Counted from the first letter of the stretch, positions 10,754-22,692 are shown. The stretch is DNA of 64,000 bases from Primulina eburnea (GCF_022965805.1 NC_133101.1:44801642-44865641), one strand, 5' to 3'. The notes: generated by a model from the sequence alone, not told the origin. Program-made: numbers and translations.

Positions 10754-11785
10754 GCTGCTTTGACAAATGTGATGGAGGACAAACTGTTGAAAATTTTGAA
10801 AGCGCACAAGAGTGCTTTTGCGTGGAAGGTGGCGGACATAAAAGGGATCAACCCATCAGTCTGCATGCACAAGATCTTGATGGAATACGAATACTCACCT
10901 CTTGTGCAACCTCAGAGAAGATTAAATCCAAAGATGCAAGAGGTAGTAAAAGCAGAGACTATCAAACTCCTTGATGCAGGTATTATCTATCCTATATCTG
11001 ATAGTGCATGGGTATGTCCTGTTCAGTGTGTGCCGAAAAAAGGTGGGATTACTGTGATCACAAATGAAAAGAATGATTTGATACCCACTAGGACAGTTAC
11101 GGATGGCGTGTGTGCATTGATTATAGGAAATTAAATGATGCTACCCATAAAGATCACTTTCCACTGCCCTTCATTGATCAAATGTTAGAGAGGTTAACGG
11201 TCATGAGTTTTACTGTTTTCTAGATGGGTATTCTGGGTATAACCAAATCATGATTGTACCTGAGGACCAAGATAAAACCACTTTCACTTGTCCTTATGGC
11301 ACTTTTGCTTTCAGACGGATGCCTTTTGGCTTGTGTAATGCCCTGCCACTTTTCAACGATGCATGACCGATATATTTCATGACATGATAGAAACTTTCCT
11401 TGAAATTTTTATGGATGACTTCTCGATTTTTGGCCCTTCTTTTGATGATTGTATTCCGAATTTGAAGGTGGTGTTGATGAGATGCGAGGAGACGAATTTG
11501 GTACTGAATTGGGAGAAGTGCCATTTTATGGTACAAAAAGGCATAGTATTGGGGCACAAGATATCAGGGCATGGAATAGAGGTGGATAAGGCAAAGGTTG
11601 AAGTTATCAAGAACTTACCACCTCCGGCATCCATAAAGGGAGTTAGAAGTTTTCTAGGCCACACCGGTTTTTATCGGCGTTTTATCAAAGATTTTTCTAA
11701 AATTGTCAAGCCTCTATCTTCCTTACTTATGAAAGATGTGCCTTTGATTTTAATTCTCACTGTTTACAGGCATACGAGGATTTGA
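10754..11785 (+). pseudogene. Reverse transcriptase region of element K
   Basis: The pol frame resumes after LTR S with ISPS-like ICMHKIL sequence (here NPSVCMHKILME), RRLNPKMQEVVK and LLDAGIIYPISDSAW (10850-11010), then PVQCVPKKGG. A frameshift or insertion near 11060-11120 precedes [19 protein letters not shown], a stop near 11221 precedes the motif-A region (DGYSGYNQI), and MPFGLCNA follows near 11320. The catalytic FMDDFS box is at about 11409-11426. The thumb and connection region runs to 11785. Several frames are needed, so no enzyme can be made. Confidence 0.88.
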
Positions 11786-12285
11786 AGGAGCGCTTGGTGA
11801 CGGCTTCTGTCTTGGTGGCACCAGATTGGGATCTACCATTCGAGGTCATGTGCAATGCAAGTGATACTGCGGTGGGAGCTGTGCTTGGCCAGCGGCAAAA
11901 AAATGTATTTCACACAATTTACTATGCAAGTAAGACCATAGATGATGCTCAATTGAATCATGCGACAACTGAAAAGGAATTACTTGCAGTAGTATTTGAT
12001 CTTGACAAATTTCACTCATATCTTGTTTTGTCCAAAGTAATTGTTTACACCTACCACTCTGCACTTAAGTATTTACTTGCTAAGAAAGATGCAAAGCCAC
12101 ACCTACTTCGGTGGTTTTTATTATTACAAAAATTTGATTTAGAAATAAAAGATAATAAGGGTGTTGAGAATGTGGTGGCATATCACTTGTCTAGACTGGA
12201 GCTTATTAGTAATGACTTTGTAGATCATGCCATTAATGATTGGTTTCTTGATGAACAGCTATTTGAGGTGAGACACTGTCCTTGA
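11782..12285 (+). pseudogene. RNase H region of element K
   Basis: A 167-codon open stretch matches gypsy RNase H: FEVMCNASDTAVGAVLGQ, YYASKTIDDAQLNHATTEKE and the LLRWFLLLQKFDLEI tail. The usual CDASD catalytic box reads CNASD, so the first catalytic Asp appears to be replaced by Asn. RNase H removes the RNA strand after cDNA synthesis. The frame ends in a stop at 12285 before the integrase. Confidence 0.85.
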
Positions 12286-13500
12286 TATGCAAATTTTGCT
12301 AATTTTCTTGTCACAGGCACACCGCCACCCAATCTATCGTTTCATCAACGTAAGAAATTCTTTTTTAACGTGAAACATTATTTTTAGGAGGAACCATTTT
12401 TTTAAGGTCTGTGCAGATTCTATGATCAGACGGTGTGTTGCAGAGGAGGAATTTGGTGAAATACTTAACCATTGCCATGACCGTGAGGTAGGTGGCCATT
12501 TTGGACCAACCAAGACGACATCCAAGGTACTTGAATGTGGCTTTTATTGGCCAACCCTCTTTAAGGATGCTCGTTCTTATGTGCTTACAAGTGATAAATG
12601 CCAGCAGACAGGTAACATCTTTAACCATCATGAAATGCTTTTGACTAATATTATTGAGTGTGAGTTTTTTGATGTATGGGGAATAGACTTCATGGGACCG
12701 TTTCCCAGATCTTTCACAAAAAAATATATTTTTGTGGCGGTCGACTATGTGTAAGTGGGTAGAGGCAGAAGCATATGCCACTAATGATGCTCAAGTGGTC
12801 CTGAAATTTTTAAATAAAAATATTTTTAACAGGTTTGGGACACCACGAGCAATCATTAGTGATGGTGGCACCCATTTCTGCAAAAAACTCTTTGAAAAAC
12901 TTTTAAGCAAATATGGGGTCTCACATTAGATATCTACTCCTTATCACCCCCAAATGAGTGGTCAAGTGGAAGTGTCTAACCGAGAAATCAAGCGGAATTT
13001 AGAAAAATTGGTAGGTGTCAGTCGAAAAGATTGGTCTGTAAGGTTAGATGATGCTCTTTGGGCATATAGGACTGCGTTCAAAACACCTATAGGCACTACA
13101 CCATATAGACTACTGTTTGGCAAAGCATGTCATTTACCTGTAGAGTTAGAGTGTCGAGCATACTGGGCAACAAAAGCACTGAACTTTAACTTTACTGATG
13201 CAGGTGAACGACGTCTGTTGCAATTGGACCAGTTGGAGGAATTTCGGAATCTGGCATATGATCTTGCACTATCGTAAAAGGAAAATACAAAGAAGGCTCA
13301 CGACAGGCAAATCATTGACAGGGAATTCAAGGAAGGTGAAAACTTCATGCTCTACAACTCCCGGTTGCGACTATTTCCTGGAAAGTTGAAGTCGCGATGG
13401 TCTGGTCCATTCGTGATTTCCAAAGTTTACCCATTGGGGGCTGTAGAATTGCTATATGGAAAGTCTGGGACATTTATGGTCAATGCCCAGTGACTGAAGC
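12286..13500 (+). pseudogene. Integrase region of element K
   Basis: Integrase sequence is spread over three frames. The N-terminal zinc-binding domain (GGHFGPTKT, then CQQTGN) lies at 12480-12620; the core starts GIDFMGPFP near 12680, then IISDGGTHFCKKLFEKLL near 12850 and [12 protein letters not shown] near 12960. A stop separates the parts near 12929. [17 protein letters not shown] follows at about 13100. The C-terminal part is shifted again and fades by 13500. No target specificity can be inferred. Confidence 0.87.
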
Positions 13501-14308
13501 ACTACATGTGTGGCACAATTGAGCCGCAACTTGGAATCACCCGGTTCTAGGACAATCCGAACTGAAACTGACTGATAGTCCAGCTCTCGACTATAAATTG
13601 AGAACTACATCTCGTTCCCTTATCTTGCATTTAATTCGGTTTTTAGTTTGTGCTCTTATTATTTTATTCAATAAAAAGGAAAAAAATGGGGGAAAATCCG
13701 TGAAGCTTACGCCCGGGCGGACATTTACATCTGCCCGGGCGCGTCCTTTTTCAACCAAATTCTTAAAAAAATGTCGTGAAGCTTCCGCCCGGGCGGACAA
13801 TTACATCCGCCCGGGCGCAACCCTTTTCAATTTTTTTTTTAGCAAAAAGCCGTGAGGTCTCTGCCCGGGCACCAATTCACATTTGCCCGGGTACGCTCTT
13901 TTTAATTTTTTTTCCCCAAAGCCTTGGAGTGTTTGCCCGGGCGGAAACTTACATCTGCTCGGGCGGATCGCCCAGATTTGATATTCTGCAACCCATTTTT
14001 CTTCTTCCCATTCGAACCCTACTCCTCCCCCTTTCAATTTTATGCGCCTCCTCTCTCAATCTCGCTCAAATACCTTGTCTTGTGTCAATTTCAGGTACAA
14101 TTAAGTGTCACCACCTTTACTAAACATCAAGGCATCAATTTTCCGGTCACCACGTTGTTTTCCGACCACCTCTGAAGGAACTCCGGCCATCTCTAAAATT
14201 TATGTTTGCCGCCGCCCCTTTCCCACCACCTCTGCAATTTCCGGCCACCACGACATCCATCAACGCTCCTCCTAATCCGGGATACTTGTGCTTCTCACAT
14301 AACCCACG
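13501..14308 (+). other. Spacer between pol and the env-like ORF of K
   Basis: There is no coding sequence here. It holds a four-unit repeat with paired palindromes (13710-13966), then a pyrimidine-rich leader. TGTGTCAATTTCAGGTAC near 14077-14094 resembles a 3' splice site, which would fit the spliced env mRNA described for Athila-type elements; this is inference. Confidence 0.6.
13710..13966 (+). promoter_or_regulatory. Four paired CGCCCGGGCG palindromes before the env-like ORF
   Basis: Cores CCCGGG (one reads CTCGGG) are centred at 13714.5, 13736.5, 13790.5, 13812.5, 13866.5, 13888.5, 13938.5 and 13960.5. Steps are 22, 54, 22, 54, 22, 50 and 22 bp. Each unit is about 75 bp: two palindromes around ACATTTACATC, then a T-rich arm. 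Similar pairs occur in the 3' LTR of K (16764-16917), although the surrounding sequence is not otherwise alike. Confidence 0.85.
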
Positions 14309-15448
14309 ATGGCACCTAAGAAAGCTCGGGTGAGTCATGCCTCTTCGTCTTCATCGTGTAATTATCATTTATTTGTTAATAATACCGCTAGGGAACGCTA
14401 CGAAAATGCAAAAATACATAGAGCTCCGCTTCACGAACGTGGTTTCCAGCTTGAGCAATACATATGTATTATAAATCAAATTGAGAATAGAAGCTGGGGA
14501 AAATTTTGTCGCCAACCGCAAGCCGCGGTGGTACCAGTGGTGAGGGAATTCTATGCCAATGCATCTGAGAGGAGCGATGGTAAGGCCTTTGTGAGAGGGA
14601 ATTTGGTCGATTTTAGTTCAGCGGAGATTAATATTGTGCTTGAGACACCGGCGGTGGATGACTCGGTTTATGTGTCATGGACAACAGAACCTAATTTAGA
14701 CTTGATGATGCAAAGAATCTGCTATCCGGGGTCTCCGTGGAAGACACCTGGCTCGCGCACTTGTTTTGCAGAGAAATATTTGCTAGTCCCGGCTGCGATG
14801 CGGTATGCATTTCTGGCCACACGTTTGATGCCAGTCGGGCACACTAGCGAAGTCTAGAGGGAGAGGAGGTTGCTGCTTTACGCACTGATCACTCACATGC
14901 CACTCAATGTGGGCAGGATAATTCATACGCAGATCCAGCTGAGCATTCATAATCCGAATGTGGCGTTGTTCTTCCCCCACATTATCACCGAGCTATGTGC
15001 GGGCGTTGGGGTCGTTTTTCTGGATGACGATGAGTGGTTGCCACCGACCAAGGCCTTTGATGACGCTAGCTGGATACAGAAAATAGCAGTGCAGCGGAAG
15101 GCTTTCCCGCAGTTTGGCCCTATATAGGACGGTTTTACTTTCGATCCCGTGCCACAGCAGCCACCACCACCAGCCCCACGACCTAGCCGTCGCCTTCTGC
15201 AGGATCGGATGGATGAATTTGGTGCCTTTGCGGACCATCAGTTACAGTGGCAGGCTGTGAGCCAGACGTATCAGACTGCCACTAATGCCATGCTGCGTCT
15301 ATCCCTGAGCCACAGTGGTATTGACTCAGCCCTTATGCCACCGCCTATGCCAGCTTTCTCGCCACCATTTCAGTTCCACTATGCCGATGCTCCAGAGCCG
15401 GATGCTGGTGTCATTCCCCCAGAGGCACACGAGGAGGATGATCTTTGA
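14309..15448 (+). pseudogene. Env-like/extra ORF of K (putative plant transposon protein family), two stops
   Basis: One frame of 380 codons starts at ATG 14309 (MAPKKARVSHASSSSS), with in-frame TAG stops at 14855 and 15125 and no frameshift. The first part (residues 25-180: ARERYENAKIHRAPLHERGF, VREFYANASERSDGKAFVRG, AEINIVLE) matches the plant-specific domain often annotated as putative plant transposon protein, usual in the third ORF of Athila elements. The C-terminal part is Pro-rich and acidic. Its function is not established, and I see no signal peptide or clear membrane segment. It ends about 1.1 kb before the 3' LTR. Confidence 0.85.
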
Positions 15449-16570
15449 GAGGGGAGTCACTTCTGTCCCTTCTTTATATTTCTTGCATTTCATTTAGATC
15501 ATTTCACTTATTTCTATTTCTGTTGCATGTTTGGGTTATATTACACCCATTTTGTTATGTACTATCTGTCTCTTTTTCTATCGTCTGTTGCATTGGAGAC
15601 AATGCTCGACTTTAGTATTGGGGGGTGGATGGGTGTTGTTTTATGTGTTTGTTTTTGGTGTTTTGTTGGTTATATTTGTTGGCATTTAGTGTTATTCATT
15701 TTTTGCATTGGTGTGTGTCAGCCGACAATGTTTGAAGTCGTACTTGTTAGCCAAGGATGATTAGGAAGTGATGAGACATACCCTGTCTGTCGTGTAATCG
15801 CACTTCTTTAGCACATACTGTGGTAAAGACATATAAGTTTTATTTAAAACATTGAATTTTCTTTGCACAAATGTTAGAACTAGAAGCATGCATGATAAGA
15901 TGGTCAAAATTTAAAAACTAAAGTGGGGAACGAAGATATTTGAAGGTGTGATTGAGCTTGACTATATTCTCTCGAATCGAGGTAATTATCAGCAGCGAAA
16001 AAAAAAAGATAGATGGAGATGTAAGGTGTGGGGGAGCCGAATAAAGGAATGAAATCCTATTCCTGGCTAAAGTTGAAGATGTAAGGTGTTGAAGAGCCGA
16101 ATAAAAGAATGCAATCCTATTCCTGGCTAAAAATGTAAAACACATGGATTTGAATCTGAGATGAAAGGTTCTAATATAGTCCTTTTATTACTGTATTCCA
16201 ATTCAGTCGAAAAAAATGATAGAAAAATGGGCGCTGCTGGTGATTACTGAGTGCAGAGGAATAAAGGAGAGTAAAATTTACACTAACAAGCTGTTAAATC
16301 TCTGACAATGGTTGAGAATGGATCCCTCTGTCATTTATGATACTAGGACTAACAACACACACATACACGTTCAGGCTTTATTTGCAACGATGTCTAGACC
16401 AAGGGAAGTGCGAAGAATTATGCTTTTACATTGATCGACAAGGGAATATGTTGAGTTTCGCTGAGGCTAATTGATGACTAGGAGTCCACTGTCGAGCTAC
16501 TTTGTGTCATGATACATTTTGTCTTGTCACCTGTTTTGCTCTAGGCCGAGCAAAAGGTTAGTATTGGGGT
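15449..16570 (+). other. 3' non-coding region of K with two purine-tract-like sites
   Basis: No coding sequence is seen. TAGTATTGGGGGGTGGATGG lies at 15615-15634 and TTAGTATTGGGGT ends at 16570, directly before the LTR start; the second is the likely active polypurine tract and the first an echo of it. A 61-62 bp direct duplication lies at 16016-16138. Confidence 0.6.
16016..16138 (+). repeat. Two-copy tandem duplication (about 61 bp unit)
   Basis: GATGTAAGGTGT is followed by AGCCGAATAAA and TCCTATTCCTGGCTAAA twice in a row, with small differences between copies. Confidence 0.85.
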
Positions 16571-17956
16571 TGATATAGGTGGATTTTACTTGTTTTTCAT
16601 GTCATGTTTTGTCCCATTGTGTTGTATTTATCGTTTAAATTGCATGCATTTTGTCACATTTTAGTTTATATTATGTTTTGTTATTAATCATGTGTCTCGG
16701 TGTGAAAATATAGGAAATTCATGCAAAAATGAAGAAAAAAAGAATTATTTTGCGAAGGACTTTCGCCCGGGCGCCTGAGAGCTGTGATAAAATCAATTTT
16801 TGCGAAATTCATCCGCCCGGCGGAAACTTATGTCTGCCCAGGCGCGTCAAAGAAAAATGGAAATACAGAATCTGCGAAGACCATCCTGCCCGGGCGGAAA
16901 CTTATGCCGCCCGGGCGTGCCTGTATTTTTGGAAAAAATTGTGGACGATTCCTTACCTTATTTTCTGGATATGGATGATATGGAAAGGGGAGCACGAAAT
17001 CAGGGGAGGATTCAGACTTCATTGGAGAGCCACCGCATGCTTTGGAGAGAATTTTGTGCTTGGATTGAAGATTTGAAGATTTCCGGGCTTCGCTCTTCGT
17101 GTTTTTCGTCAATTCTAGTATCTCTAATTTAGTTTCTGTCATTTAAACTTAGTTTTGTCTGTTTCTACAATGAATTCGAGTAGCTAAACTTATATTATTT
17201 GTTTGGATTTAAGGGGATCCTACCCCGAACTTTGATTTGAATTAATTTATATTTTGATTGTTGCATTATTCTTGATTATATTATTGTTTTATCGTGTTGT
17301 TAGAGCGTAGCTAACTTTAACAACGTTTTTATATTGCGAGTGAGTTCGAGAGAATAACTTGTGATAGGAACGAGTAGTATAATCCATAGATCTACAATTT
17401 ACATAGACATTTGAAATTGGATACGCACCGATAGTCATAGTCCTAAGGGTCAAAAACTAGGGGATTTCATAGATCGACATGCAATTAACTCTTGATAAAT
17501 AATTAAAGATATTTAATTACTTCATTGAGTAGAATTAGTTTGGAATAGCTCGAGAGAGTGTGTTCAATTGAATAGAAAATCCTGTCGGAAGCATATAATC
17601 AATACCGAACGAATTAATTAATTAACGAGGGGTAGGTGAACCGATATTCCCAACAAATTCATCTCTCATTGAATTTTAAATCCACCATTTTAGATATTTT
17701 ATTTCATTATTTAATTCCTGAATATTTTTATTTGCATGTTTCTTTGATCATAATAGTAATAAAACAACCAATCAATTTTCGTTGCTAAAGATTTAATAAC
17801 TAAAAATAATAATTTTCAAACACAGTCTTCAGTGGAACGACACTCGTACTCCTGTACATTATACTATTACTTGATATCGTGCAATTGCGATTAATTTTTG
17901 ATCATATAAAACCATATTTTTATTAAGGATTTCACAATGCAAGTTTTGCTCGATCA
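16571..17956 (+). repeat. 3' LTR of element K
   Basis: It begins TGATATAGGTGG after the purine tract and ends GCTCGATCA; the end matches the 5' remnant at 6183-6214. At 1386 bp it carries paired CCCGGG palindromes (16764-16917). I do not see a clear TATA box downstream of them. The start is set by the purine tract and TG rule only, because the 5' copy is lost. Confidence 0.75.
16764..16917 (+). promoter_or_regulatory. Paired CGCCCGGGCG palindromes in the LTR of K
   Basis: Cores are centred at 16768.5, about 16818.5, 16839.5, 16891.5 and 16912.5. The pairs are 21 and 21 bp apart, the units 50-52 bp apart. One palindrome (CGCCCGGCGG) has lost a G, which explains a 21 where the internal copies have 22. 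The spacer words AAACTTATGTC and AAACTTATGC resemble the internal units at 13710-13966. Confidence 0.8.
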
Positions 17957-18249
17957 CATTTAATACTCGTACTTGGTAAAGTAACGGTAACATTTAATAT
18001 AAGATCGATTGGTTCTGATTCAGTAAATGTCACGTTCTGCTTCTGTTTCTCTAAGCGGATAAGTACTCAAAGAGTACTGCTTTCATAAAAGCGATTGGGG
18101 AACTACTGTTTTATACTATCTTCTGGTTTTTTTCACGCGATCTACTGGTTTTGACTATCATCAACACAATTAAATTAAGTTTATTTGCATTTTTTTAATC
18201 ATAAATAGATCATAAATTGTAAAATCATATAATCGTAAAACTGTCAGTC
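17957..18249. other. Unassigned 290-bp stretch between K and LTR J
   Basis: I see no ORF, repeat or match to the other families here. It could be old flanking DNA or a decayed LTR end. Confidence 0.4.
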
Positions 18250-20415
18250 ATTTATCATTTTGGGTGAAGTTTGATCCTTGAAAGTGACTAGACTTTATCC
18301 TCTGGTCGAATGATCAGTCTTAGCCCACTATACCGCATTGGGACGGGCACTAGGCATCGACATAAAAATAATGAAAATACGATCGTTGGGCTCTCTCTGG
18401 GCCTTCTCCCTCACGATAGGGGCATTTTCCCTTACGATATTTCCAAAAATCATTTATCATCATTTGTCACAGTTAATTCACAGTCTTTAAAACATTTTTC
18501 TTTTCCATTTTATTTCATAAAATATCATGACTTTCCAAAAATAGTATTTTTACACTAACAATTGCACAGTTTTACCGTAAATCATAAAATTCTATATTTC
18601 ATCAAATTCATCATAATATAACTTTTAACGTGTGTTATGACCTGCTGCCAAACCTTTTCGTACTACCCAGGTGTAAAATGAATGTTTTGCTCCTGAATAT
18701 AAAATTTCTCTTTTTTGACATTTTCTCACTTCCGTTGACTCTAGACCGTCCCAAGTAATTATTTAAGCTTAAATTAAATTTTTAATATTTTTATTTGTTT
18801 TAAATTCGAGGCTTTTGTTTTAATTATTTAATTACTAATTTGAAGAACCTTAAATTCCCGAATTATTTCAAACCTTGATATTTTTTCCCAAATTTTAAAC
18901 ATAAAATTTTTATACTTAAAATTACCCTCGTGAACCATGACTCGACCTCCGCGGACCGTGGTTCAAACAATTTTTCTTTTTAAGACAAAACTGAACCCTA
19001 AGCTAACTCCATCGAGCCACTTTCATTTTTTCCTTGAACCATGGCTGAGCCACCTCAAGCCATCCCTTGACTAGACCTCCTAGGGACCCTACCAAACCCC
19101 CCTGGACCATGCACTAGCCCCCAGCCCACGCACGACGCTCATGCACTTAAGAACAAGATCCGCACGATTTCCCTCAAGCTTTGGTCGAGCCACCATGCAC
19201 CAGCCCCCTGACCCGACCCTTGACCATCCTCCCTAGACTCTAATGGACCATCATAGACCGAACCAACCAAGCCACGGCCCTCCCCCTCTAATACCGCAAA
19301 TATGCGTGCATGGGAAGAGTCCATGCAGTTGCAGACTCTTCCCTAGCAGCCGTGATGGCTAGGACTCCCTAGTCCTTAGTAATGTCCCTCACCAAGTCAC
19401 TGACAAGTCCTGGCCGAGCCCCCGACGCACAACCCTCCTAGCCGAACCAATATTCCATCGAGAGGAAACCCTAGGACTCCCTCCTCCTTAGCCAAGCTCG
19501 GTTTCCAGCGTGTAACGACTCTTTTCCCTTCCCTAAAACACCTCCTATTGGCAGCGTACTCGTTGAAAATCATAACACGTTCATATATACGTAAAAACAT
19601 TTAAACTTTAAAAATAATCGTCAAAATGTTACGCAATTTAAAAACCAATTTTTTTCATGAAAAATAAAAAAAAATGTGCATATTATAGATTGAATGATGC
19701 GAAAAGGGAGTTTAGAAACGTACTTTTGAGTTTTATAACGCTCGAAAATACGATCGTCGACGTGGGTTGCGAAGAAGAATGAACGGACGATGAAGACTCC
19801 TTGTTTCCTCCCCTAGGTATCTTTGAAATTTGTGTGTGTGGTGTTTGTGTGTTTTCAGCTGAATGATGTGTTTAGAAGCCTTTGTTTTTATTTTATAGAT
19901 TTTAATTTGCATGATAATGAGCTTGGGTTTTGGGTTTTCAAGTTTTTGAGTAATGGGCTCACTCTTCGTAGGTAAATTGGGCTCAATAACACCTATTTTT
20001 TTTTGAAAAATCAAATTTTATAAAAATTATTCTAAAAAATAATGCATTTGATATTTTAAAATTCCCTTATTTGCCAAAAACCGGCTTCAGGGATAAAATC
20101 GAACTCGTCTCGTAAAATAATTTGAATTCTATCATTTTTAGAAAAATTTAATTATATTAATAAACCTTGAAAATAATTTATTGAAAAATATCTATTTTGT
20201 CTTGCTCATCCCCGATCTCCTTTCCCCAGCCTATTATCGAATATTCGAGTAAAATCCTTCAATTTCATGAATCATGTCATATAATCATTTAATCATTTAA
20301 TAATATCTTTAATCATATAATATGCATCATGCAAGCATTTAAAATCAATTAACTAAAACAGTTATGTAATTTAATTCATTTTCATGCATGTGATTTACGT
20401 AGATATCTTAGAGAG
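18250..20415 (-). repeat. LTR fragment J (H/I gypsy family), decayed
   Basis: The block parallels LTRs I and H in order and wording: CTCACGATAGGGGC, the zone near 18650 where the other LTRs have GTAAAATG-type text, GAACCATGACTCGACC near 18935, and CATGTGATTTACGTAGA near 20390 where I has CATGTGGTTTACGTGAA. Both LTR ends are missing and divergence is strong, so it is an old fragment. The predicted orientation is minus, as for I and H. Confidence 0.65.
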
Positions 20416-21280
20416 ATCCAAAAGATGGTTGCCAAAACTGTGATTGTTGCACTCTCAAGAACAGGTTGTCAACAAGGAAACAAGGATAATTATAAGCCCA
20501 ACATGATGTATTTTTTTTTTTGTTTTTTTTTATTATTTTAACCTTATATAATGATTTTTGTATGTTTAAATTAAATAGTCGAGATGAGAGTATTCACTCT
20601 TGATATTTAAATGAAGTTCATAAATGTAAATAATTAGAATCCATTTAATAAAATGGTTCTAATATATTAAATAATCATTATTTATATTTTTGTTACACAT
20701 TATTATCTTATTCATATATTATATACACCAAAACTTATAAATATTGTCAGGTATTCATGAGCTTTATATTTGTAAAAACCAAATCAAGGTAACCACTTTA
20801 AATGGTTGGTAATACCAAACAAATATTTAAGTAATACTAAAAATTTGGTGTAAAATAGAGAATCAATAAATCAAAACTTTCACTTATATGTAAGGTACCA
20901 AAATGTTTGAATAAAATAAACTAAATATAACATAAATAATAAATAATGATTAAATAATTAAATATTATTACTTTATTATCATACCAAGAGTGTTACCTCT
21001 TTATCTCGACTTTGGAATATTAGCTATCTATGATGGAAATGAAGAACATGGAATATATACTTAGTACGATAATTTTAGTAAAGTGAAGAAATAAAGAGAA
21101 AAATTATGAACTCAAAGTTTTATTCATAAAATGATAGATGATTTCCTTCATCACAATATACTCCTATTTATAGGCTAATTTAGGAGACAAAAGAAAAGAA
21201 AATATTTTTTTTAACATATAATTGGTACAATTTTTTCTTCATGAATGACCCAAGTCTTTATTGTATGTTGCACTAGATAT
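20416..21280. other. AT-rich intergenic DNA
   Basis: There are no supported genes. A minus-strand TATA-like box inside the small palindrome CCTATTTATAGG (21163-21174) with a downstream-like arrangement resembles a small LTR promoter, but I could not find a partner copy. Confidence 0.35.
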
Positions 21281-21289
21281 TTGAAAATC

Positions 21290-22266
21290 TTGCCAACAAA
21301 TTGATTCTTTCACATAAAACAAATATTGTTCATAAAATTGAGTTTTCTAAATTGTGCTAAATTTTCATATATTTTTTTACCAAGTATTTCGACAGATATG
21401 TTCAAAATACTCAAGCTTGGTAAAACTATAATTTCATCGATACTATTTTTTCTTGTTGTTCAATTTGACCTCAATTGTGAGAAGAATTTTATTTCAAACT
21501 TTTCATCAATATTGTGGAAATGAAATCAACTTTATACATGTTTAAATATCATTTCATTCTCATTCCCATTCTCATTTTTCTATCCAAAAGTGGTTTTTGT
21601 TTTTCTGAACTTGTAAAATAACAAAACTAATACAATACATATATTTTCTTATACAAGTTATGATAAAACTTAAATATTTAATACACTTTAAATTATAAAA
21701 TATTATACAAAACATTTAATAAATATACATTTTTTATATTAATCACACCACAGCCAGCTTATTGCTAGTTCTAACAATTAAGCGTTAATGATAAAAGAAA
21801 ACACATAGATTATAGTAAACAGAAATGCAATTAAACTATCCAATTGTTTAAAATTAATTTAATGAATATCAAAATTTATCAAAAGCACCATAATTATAAC
21901 TTATGAAATAAAATGAGTTGACCAATTCAAATATATTTTCAGGTAATAAAATAGACACGACTTTCAGAATTCCTAATCAGAGTCATAACTTCATATCCTC
22001 AAATGTTAATAAATGTTTTGATAAACACAATTTTTCTCTTGGAGTTGGAATGTAGATATTGGCTCAGGAAAATGGTTTATGAAATGCAGACAGATAAACG
22101 AGCCAAGTTAATTAAAAGATTGGAAATCCATAAGTTCAAAATCTATTAATTCTTTTTTTAATATCCTTTTGATTTTATTTATTTTTATAACAATGTATAA
22201 TCAAATTGAGTTTATGCTTTTTGACCAGATAATTATTCAATTTGTATAATATCTTTCCTTTTCTCT

Positions 22267-22321
<55 letters not shown>

Positions 22322-22505
22322 TATTTGAACAACAAGTAAAAATATTATCAATGAAATTATAGTTTTACCAAGCTTGAGTATTTTGACCATATCTGTCAAA
22401 ATACTTGGTAAAAAAATATATGAAAATTTACCACAATTTAGAAAACTCAATTATGAACAATATTTGTTTTATGTGAAAGAATCAAAACTGTTGGTAAGAT
22501 TGTCA
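21290..22505. repeat. Inverted repeat (arms 21290-21465 and 22322-22505)
   Basis: The left arm read forward and the right arm read on the minus strand share about 180 bp, including GATTCTTTCACATAAAAC, ATATTTTTTTACCAAGTATTT and CTCAAGCTTGGTAAAACTAT. Within each arm is a smaller hairpin (AGTATTTTGAC/GTCAAAATACT in the right arm). The 850-bp middle holds a long TA run next to the right arm. It could be a foldback element or two copies of a repeat in opposite orientation. I see no transposase. Confidence 0.75.
22270..22324. repeat. (TA)n microsatellite
   Basis: About 54 bp of TA dinucleotides with one interruption (ATGTATAT), bordering the right arm of the inverted repeat. Confidence 0.95.
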
Positions 22506-22642
22506 AAAAATTAAAACATATTCAAATAGAGTAATACATTTTATTATTTAAACATTTCAAACATGCAATATATGAAATTATGCAAAAATTACCAAGATAA
22601 AAACAATAAGCATGTTTTTTATCTAATAATTTTTTGGAAAAT

Positions 22643-22654
22643 TTTATTATTATT

Positions 22655-22689
<35 letters not shown>

Positions 22690-22692
22690 TTT
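22643..22692. repeat. (TTA)n microsatellite
   Basis: About 50 bp of TTA/ATT trinucleotides with two ATC interruptions. Confidence 0.9.

Larger units (their letters stand above)
6183..17956 (+). mobile_element. Element K: Athila-like Ty3/gypsy retrotransposon, decayed
   Basis: Order on the plus strand: 32-bp 5' LTR remnant, tRNA-Asp-type primer site, gag, protease, reverse transcriptase, RNase H, integrase, long spacer, env-like ORF, 3' spacer, purine tract, 3' LTR. Gag and protease sequence, the primer type and the extra ORF of the putative plant transposon protein family point to the Athila lineage. All genes carry stops or frameshifts, and pol is interrupted by solo LTR S. The 5' LTR is lost apart from its last bases, so no target duplication can be read. 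Confidence 0.9.

Noticed and set aside
14147..14338. 63-codon minus ORF near the start of the K third ORF
   Set aside because: It is low-complexity Gly-rich sequence antisense to the leader and start of the recognised ORF.
17957..18250. Possible target duplication of K at its right border
   Set aside because: The left border is lost at the A/K junction, so no duplication can be tested.
21157..21174. Small copia LTR on the minus strand suggested by CCTATTTATAGG
   Set aside because: No paired copy, primer site or purine tract could be found nearby.
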